Positions 58,453 through 64,000 of a DNA stretch of 64,000 nt are shown here, piece by piece. The stretch's first letter is position 1; each line of letters starts with the position of its first letter. Location of the stretch: assembly GCA_003971905.1 (NCBI GenBank), contig RSEE01000050.1, positions 124,001-188,000 of the forward strand, in the 5' to 3' direction. The notes below the pieces were generated by a model. The model was not told the origin of the DNA, searched no databases, and saw only the letters and a list, made by a program, of their open reading frames with translations. Origin of the DNA: Moniliella sp. 'wahieum'. Lineage: Eukaryota > Basidiomycota > Moniliellomycetes > Moniliellales > Moniliellaceae. The position numbers were made by a program, and so were the translations under genes.

Positions 58453-61400
58453 CTAAAGGTTCATTACGGATTGTACTGCCTCCAATACATCGTCGGCAGA
58501 AGGGACATTCTCGCCCTCGACCGCCCAGTCCTGGGCAAAAGCCAAGTCCCCAAGTCGCAGAATATCGGTGTGGGGAGAGAGACAGAGTTGACAAAGTGGT
58601 TGAGCAAGTAGCGCTGTACCGCCGACGTCGCAGACAAGTTGTGCTGGAGCCCATCGGACGTCAAGCCAGTGGTTGTATCCGTAATGCTGTTGGGGACAAC
58701 CCGGCACTTTTTGGCCTTCACGCAATTGTGCTGGACGTTAAGCGGGCCAAAGATGGTGTGGATCTGCGAAGCCGGAATGTAAGTCATGCGTCGGGCGGAC
58801 GCGCGCGGTAGCTCCAGGCCTCGCATGTCATATGCCGAGTCGATAGGCATGATGCGAGCCAAAGCGACATTGACCCAAAGCACAGGGAGCACAAGGTTGG
58901 AACCAGTCCTCGCTGCTCCCGACCCCATCGCAAGTCGGATTGGCCCGCCGGTGCACAGCAACCATATTAGGCCGTTGGGCGGCAACGTGTTCTATCCAGC
59001 CAATGGAAAAGGGCGGCGCATCATGATTCTGGGCATGGCGGGGTGGGGGGACGTCACCAATATCCTGTTGGGTAACAAGCACCCAGTCCCCCCTGGCACA
59101 AAGCTGGCCATGCTGTACGCGGACCAACGGCATGTCGACAATATCTTCGACCGGCCCAGTGGCAGAACGCCGCTCTGCTGTCATTGGTTCAGGAAGCCCA
59201 ACCTTGTCGTGCACCGATATGACTTTGGCCTTAGCCACAGTCTGGATCGAAGCCGGACACGATCCAGCGCTGGAAGGGCTGTTGCGGCCGGCACCGGGTG
59301 CGGGAGGGACTTGCCACACACTGCCGAGCCCTTGGCCCAAGAGCTGAATCGTCGTGCCAGCTTGAGGCGGTGTACCATTCAATTGCAAAGCTGCTCGGCC
59401 CCTGCCGATCCAGACCTCTGCGGACAATTTCTTGGTGTTCCCACCGGGCAGACCCTGTGTCACATCCTCCCCTTCATCGTCAGGGGTTGTATCGCGGGAC
59501 ACGAGTTTTGCACGCGGCATGTCGATTGCCCGCCCTCCACATAGCAGGTTTTGCAGGTTCTCCTGGGCTGCTACCTTGTAGTTCAAGTCGCAGCATATAT
59601 CTTTGCGGTTCGTAAATATTACCGCATTGCGCATGACGCGGACAAACTCCTCCTCACGCTGTGTGTCAGCGTTCTTGAGAGGACCCCACAACAGCGCCCG
59701 CTGGGAGGTGACTCAGAAGGTGGAACTTGGGGCGACGAACGAGCATGGCCGGGTCGATGGCAGCGATGGCCATGAAAATGTGAATCACCGCCTTGTCAAG
59801 CAGTTCCTGTGGGCACATCTGTACGGGGCAGAATGTAAGCTGTGAACTTGGACTAGCGAAGATGATCACGGGCCTAGGAGAGCTAGCAGTTTCAGACGTA
59901 CGCCATATGTAGCTCGGTCTTGAAATGCTAAGCTATCGATGTAGCAAAGCCACTTAATGCGGCGGCCACAATGCACTTGCGGACATTCTCCAGCCTCTCA
60001 ATCTTGCTCAGAAGTCTCTGTCTCGCCATTTCCGTGACGCCGGGCTTGGCGGAGTCCAACCGCAGAGTGGCCACCAACTTGGGCAGCACCAGAGGGAGAG
60101 TCTGGCATAATATCTTGCAGTCAACCCCCGTGATGACTGAGCGCATGCTGTGAACCACTTTAGTGCCATTGAGCCGTCGACCCACCGATTCCATGCCCCA
60201 CGAGTTGAACGAATCCAGCCACAGCGCTAGCGAGGGCCCCTTATCGAAGTTCGAGTCCGTCAGCAGCTCGATCGAGGCCTTGACTCGCCCAAGGAGAACT
60301 GTGTGCATGACGTCGATCGCCAGGCTCTTGCCGACCGAGAAACTCGAGCACCCCTGCCATTCGTGGACAGTCAAAAGGGGTTGAACACTTAGCCGTTGTT
60401 CTTGAACTCATCCAGCAGCTCACGAACGCCGGAGTCCAAATTGGAAAGCAGCCTCTTCCGCTTCTTGCCATTCGTCGCCCCGGCTGAGTCCTCCAGAGTC
60501 TTGCGGGACTTGAACAGGATAAAGGATACGTCTTTCATATACTTTTGTCGTTAACCCCGGTCTGGCTCGCCCGGTCGTCGACACGGCCGTCGTTCTTGAC
60601 GACCATGTCGAGTTATTGGTGATCGACTTCGCGCCTAGTTTCGACACTTGAACGTAGATCGCCTTTTCCGTCTTGATGTATCCGCCGGTTATATTCAGTC
60701 CCATTTTGATGCACAGCAGTAACACCAGTGGTGTCGTATACGCACAAGACAGTCAGCCACGTTCTCCGCCAACGTATTCGTTCCCCGTTGCCGTCCGCCA
60801 TCGCAAAAACGGCAGCACACGTGGGCAGTCATGCCCATAATGGAAGCCATCTCGTTCGCGGCCACGTTGTCGCCCTTTATCATCCGCAGCACGGGCTGTA
60901 CAGGATCCATCCCTCGGTGGTCGAATCCCAGACAGGGATGAGCTCTTCGTGATACTGCCTGCAAGTTCGAAAAAGACGTTAGCATGCTGCTTTTGCCCAG
61001 GAATCACGGCGACTTCAAAGGCAACTTGGCTTAGATTGCGATACTCACTTAGGGTTCTAGCGGTTTTACCAACTGCTCACACAACGGGAGGAGAGACTTG
61101 GCCGTTTCCGATGCAAAGAGGAAAAGGTTCCTTGCCCATCTAGACTGCGACCGTGAAACGTGCATGTTGCCAGCAGCATGCTGTTCAGAGAGCTTGGCCG
61201 ATTGGACACATTGTCTGCAAAACCATCAGCCCAGCCCACTAGCTGGAGACGGACCAGAGCTCGGCCACAGGCCTTGGCTCGAAGGGGATTGACGCTCTTC
61301 CCAATTTCCTCACCGTCCCTTGTTCCTGTGTCGTACCAGGATGTGGAAGTCATCAGTCAACCCGACAAGAATTGCCGCTGCGTGAAGAGCAAGAAAACTT

Positions 61401-62047
61401 ACTAATGGTATAGTCGTCGTAGAGGCGCAACTTGGTTATGTCCAACTGAGTAAGAATGAAGGCGCGTGTCCTGTTGCCGGTGAACTTCAGCAGGTTGGAC
61501 GTCTCGTCTTGGACCAGGTCGATTCCGATCCCGTGCCACGAGTCGCTATCAGCGTCGTGTTGCCATAAGACGGGAAAGATAGGCGCGAAATGCTGACCAG
61601 GTGAACAGATTCGCCAAGGTACATGTGAATGGCCAGATCGCGTGGATGCTTATTGAGCATGACCATCGGCTGAGTCCTTGTGCCGATCAGATCCCATCGT
61701 CCCTTGTGTGGTTCTTCAATGAACCCGTCCTTGAGGGCCTGGACAATCGCCCTGAGCGACCAGGGATTGGGATACTGACATCTTGGAGCGGATGGACGAG
61801 TTCGAGGACATGTATGAGGTGGAAAATGCGGTCTCGCCCGCGAAGGACCCAATGTATATCGTCTCCTGATACAACTGCTCGATACACACACGAGGCTGGC
61901 ACACCGTCTCGATTGCCTTTTAGTTTTGTTGAGCGAGTAAAGAGAGGCAATTTCCCTTCGCTCTTGACCGCGACTTGTGCGAATGCGGTCTTCTCTCGCA
62001 ACGAGACGGTTGGACTGGAGTATCGTGCTGTATATAGCTGCTGTCAC
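58453..62047 (-). CDS. Tnp2-like transposase
   Basis: Transposase of the fungal Tnp2 class, frame-broken. Reading from 62047 downwards: MREKTAFAQV (61999), LKDGFIEEPHKGRWDLIGT, then DSDSWHGIGIDLVQDETSNL and ILTQLDITKLRLYDDYTI. Next is ARNLFLFASETAKSLLPLCE. The zinc-binding-like part is KGDNVAANEMASIMGMTAHV with CCRFC, matching the Tnp2 plan of D-N-x-x-x-x-E...CRxC. Then KSLAIDVMHTVLLGRVKASI, the class's E/D-x-x-HT-x-L-L-G-x-x-K motif, and LNGTKVVHSMRSVITG. The C-terminal part has GDWVLVTQQDIGDVPPPRH, ASQIHTIFGPLNVQHNCVKA and DLAFAQDWAVEGENV near the stop (58453). Introns are probable (for example near 61403) but frames and splice sites cannot be settled. The start is uncertain. Confidence 0.75.
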
Positions 62048-62163
62048 GACTATCTCAAGTGCGTAGCTTAAAAAAATCTATATATACTAAACGCTCAGGC
62101 TGCAGGTGGGCGCCTTGAGCTGGCGGTGGCGTGGGGGGGCAACACTGGCGCCATGCGGGTGGA

Positions 62164-62184
62164 CCACCGGTGGGCCACCGGTGG
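62164..62184. promoter_or_regulatory. Doubled palindrome CCACCGGTGG in transposon
   Basis: Two perfect 10-bp palindromes one base apart (62164-62173, 62175-62184), between the transposase start and the divergent accessory frame. Symmetric sites this close could bind a dimeric element-encoded protein; that is inference. Confidence 0.5.
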
Positions 62185-62327
62185 TTCGCCTATAACCGCA
62201 CGCAGCTGCGCCGATGCGCTTGCCTCTCGACTACCACCACCACCGCCACCACCACCGCCTCTCTTCTCTCGTTGGCCACACACTACTACCAGAGCTGTTG
62301 CCGTGTGCACGGCTTGTACTAATCACC

Positions 62328-63010
62328 ATGAATACGTGTGTGCTATCGCCGCCCACTGACGCCCCTGCCGTGCACGCGCCCGACCTCGGTACGTCCACGC
62401 CCCCCATGCTGTGATGCCTGCCGTCCTGACTGGCCTGTGCGCAGCCACCGGAACTGAGTCGGCCACGCCTGGCGGCACGGCCTTGCCTGATATCATTTGC
62501 GCCAAGATGCCGGTCATACCTCCCGAAGGCGAGTTGAAGATCAACGACGGGGGCGCTTCCAGCGGACGGTCGACGGCGACGGTTTCCCCGGCCAGGTCAG
62601 TACCTGCGCTTTGTCCTTATCCGCCCATATACTGACAACGCCTTTAAGCAGGATGATCGGAGAAGGCGCTCAAGTGCTGAGGAAACGACCACGGAACATA
62701 TGCAGGCTTGCACACAGATCATCGTTCGCCGTATGGTTGCGGGACTCATTCTCCCTCTCGAACGCGATGACGCTTCGTCCCCACGCCGCAATTGTATGGC
62801 TCTTGTATCTTTGCCCTTCGATCCCTATCATCTCCGTGTCCCCATGATGTTTTTGGTCTGCGATTAAACGACGAAGGCAAAGCTTCTGTGGTTGCCGCCG
62901 TCCTGAGGCTCCTCGAACAACCTGCCGTTGCCTTGGCGCTCCTCTACGTCTCTGTGTCTAAACAACCATGGCAATGTATGCTTTTAAAGATAATCCACTG
63001 CCTGATCTGA
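62328..63010 (+). CDS. Accessory reading frame inside transposon
   Basis: Not recognised. Exon 1 (MNTCVLSPPTDAPAVHAPDL) joins through intron 62399-62444 (GTACGT...GCAG) to ATGTESATPGGTALPDIICA and GELKINDGGASSGRS. Intron 62596-62651 (GTCAGT...GCAG) joins a third exon. One in-frame reading of exon 3 ends at 62847. A neighbouring frame looks more protein-like (QACTQIIVRRMVAGLILPLE, SLPFDPYHLRVPMMFLV) and, after one frame change near 62865, continues through EGKASVVAAVLRLLEQPAV to 63010. Either way the frame is transcribed away from the transposase. Role unknown; DNA-binding helper proteins are known in CACTA elements, but no such domain is visible. Confidence 0.5.
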
Positions 63011-63022
63011 TAGCATCGTGGC

Positions 63023-63088
63023 ACCCTAGCCACCGCCCTAGCCACCACCTAGCCACCACCCTAGCCACCACCCTAGCCGCCAGCCTAG
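63023..63088. repeat. Subterminal tandem array, 12-bp unit
   Basis: About five copies of CCCTAGCCACCA with small variations, 240-320 bp inside the right terminus. Subterminal repeats bound by transposon proteins are typical of CACTA-like elements; a matching array at the left end is not evident. Confidence 0.7.
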
Positions 63089-63322
63089 TGAAAATATCTG
63101 TGGCTAGCCTTGCCACCAGCCTGCCAGCAAGGCTGCGGACTGTCCGGGGATAGGTGGGGGATAGCTGGGGGGGTAACCTGGGGCCAAGCTGTCGGGTATA
63201 GATTGTCTCGACCTTGGCGACCATCTTGCGCAGCTTTTCTTGTACAGGGTTGTGGCACTTCTAATCATAGACTCACGGTATCAATTTCTCACCTTGAGGC
63301 GAGATCGGCGGCAACGTTGTGA

Positions 63323-63344
63323 CTAGAAATTTCGATTAGCTATG
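63323..63344 (-). repeat. Right terminal inverted repeat (22 bp)
   Basis: Perfect reverse complement of 57981-58002; its last two bases (TG) coincide with the first two of the right 315-bp repeat. Confidence 0.93.
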
Positions 63345-63660
63345 GATGCTTCGTTACGTGTTACGTGGTAACGTTTCACGGTACTAAGCACGGTGAATAT
63401 GAGATTCGAACGGCGACCATTGCGCCCTCCGAGACTGTGTGCACCAATGGGATGTGCGCTTGGCATATTCCCTTTTGGTGCGGAAGGAGAAGGGAAGATG
63501 TGGTTCTGAGGAGAGGTATAGAGGCTGTGAGAAGCGAAGACGTTATATCGCTGAGGGTACCGGGCGCAGAGGGAGTGTACGGGCGGATACTACGAGGGTG
63601 ATGCCTACCATGCAGGGGGGGTGATTGAGCCGCCGTCTGGCATGGTCGCAACGCTTGCTG
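63343..63660. repeat. Right copy of about 315-bp direct repeat
   Basis: Same orientation and nearly the same sequence as 57667-57980 (differences such as CTCGAG/CTCCGAG, GGAGAGGGA/GGAGAAGGGA, TATATAGG/TATAGAGG). Followed by unique sequence GGAACAAATTGTGCAGCGG. Confidence 0.93.
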
Positions 63661-63876
63661 GGAACAAATTGTGCAGCGGCGCAAAGAACTGTCGGAGATC
63701 TGCCCAGCGGTCTGCTACCGGTGAGGAGGGAGATGGTTGACTAAGGAATGAATTACTGGAGCCTCGGGAAGATCTGCTCCGGAATAAATCGGAGGCGGAA
63801 TGGGCTGGGCCGCAGGTGACGTCCACTCAACAAGAACAGAGGGCAATGGGTTAATGAGGTCGAAGGGGGCTTGCAT
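63376..63876 (-). pseudogene. Possible host gene interrupted by the transposon/repeat
   Basis: A chain of minus-strand frames starting at 63876 (MQAPFDLINPLPSVLVEW, then AAQPIPPPIYSGADLPEAP), with a frame change near 63720 to VADRWADLRQFFAPLHNLFP and ASVATMPDGGSITPPAW, which runs into the right 315-bp repeat. Related frame sequence is present in the left repeat copy and continues to 57578 beyond it. So a coding sequence may once have crossed this point and been split. No family is recognised; it could itself be from an older retroelement. Confidence 0.35.
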
Positions 63877-64000
63877 GTTACACGTTCGGCGTTATGATGT
63901 CACGGGCATTGGTTGCATCAAGCATCGGGCCATCAGGCCATGATGGTGGGGTGTGTGCGTTGGGCTGGGCTGCGCTGGGCGTGTTCGGGCGAGTGTGGCG
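63877..64000. other. Window end, nothing recognised
   Basis: G-rich sequence without a gene or repeat that I can identify. Confidence 0.5.

Larger units (their letters stand above)
57981..63344 (-). mobile_element. Tnp2-class DNA transposon, 5.36 kb, with perfect 22-bp TIRs
   Basis: Bounded by perfect 22-bp inverted repeats (57981-58002 starts CATAGCTAATCG; 63323-63344 ends CGATTAGCTATG). Inside are a transposase gene on the minus strand and a divergent accessory frame on the plus strand. Between and beyond these lie a doubled palindrome (62164-62184) and a subterminal 12-bp tandem array (63023-63088). The termini do not read CACTA. No short target duplication exists; instead a 315-bp direct repeat abuts both ends. 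Bases 58003-58450 hold no gene. Whether the element is active is unknown: the transposase is frame-broken, but so is everything else in this assembly. Confidence 0.85.

Noticed and set aside
57667-63660. Reading the 315-bp repeats as LTRs of a retrotransposon
   Set aside because: Repeat ends are TGG...CTG rather than TG...CA, no primer-binding site or gag-pol lies inside, and the interior has its own perfect TIRs and a Tnp2-type transposase.

Overview
The window is nuclear DNA of a fungus, very probably a basidiomycete and perhaps a smut-type (Ustilaginomycotina) yeast or mould. This rests on short GT-AG introns (about 45-110 bp), a glucan synthase, a SUR7-type eisosome protein, a fungal four-TM protein, two-BIR Bir1, eIF4B with a short ATG-only first exon, and Tnp2-class and LINE transposons of fungal type. 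No rRNA, tRNA, CRISPR array or bacterial operon was recognised. Placement below phylum is inference.

Almost every conserved gene (FKS1, HSP90, UBA1, ZWF1, CSN2, catalase) is split across frames by single-base indels, mostly losses and often in short homopolymers. Because unrelated essential genes are all affected, this looks like an incompletely polished long-read assembly, not pseudogenisation. Gene coordinates below are therefore spans; the reading frame changes inside them.

Layout. 0-4.4 kb: 3' part of FKS1 (+). 5.0-8.3 kb: a small unknown gene and a SUR7-like gene (both -). 9.8-14.3 kb: glucose-6-phosphate dehydrogenase and a membrane-anchored alpha/beta hydrolase (both +). 15.1-17.8 kb: an unrecognised gene (+). 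17.8-26.3 kb: gene-poor DNA full of short motif repeats, holding one C2H2 zinc-finger gene (-). 26.4-32.8 kb: UBA1 (-) and HSP90 (+), divergent. 33-41 kb: four minus-strand genes, a family-16 methyltransferase, Bir1, CSN2 and a Cid1-type nucleotidyltransferase. 43.6-54.1 kb: catalase, a FEN1/XPG-like nuclease, a small membrane protein, eIF4B, an Aro8-type aminotransferase and a four-TM protein.

54.7-63.9 kb is a mobile-element cluster. A LINE-type retrotransposon (+) is followed by a 5.36-kb DNA transposon (57981-63344) with perfect 22-bp terminal inverted repeats, a Tnp2-like transposase (-) and a divergent accessory reading frame (+). The transposon is flanked, exactly at both termini, by two copies of a roughly 315-bp direct repeat. 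This is the most unusual structure in the window.

Working together: FKS1, SUR7 and the four-TM protein act at the cell surface; ZWF1 and catalase serve NADPH supply and peroxide removal; HSP90, UBA1 and CSN2 serve protein quality control and ubiquitin/NEDD8 signalling; Bir1 serves chromosome segregation. There is no sign of one biosynthetic cluster.
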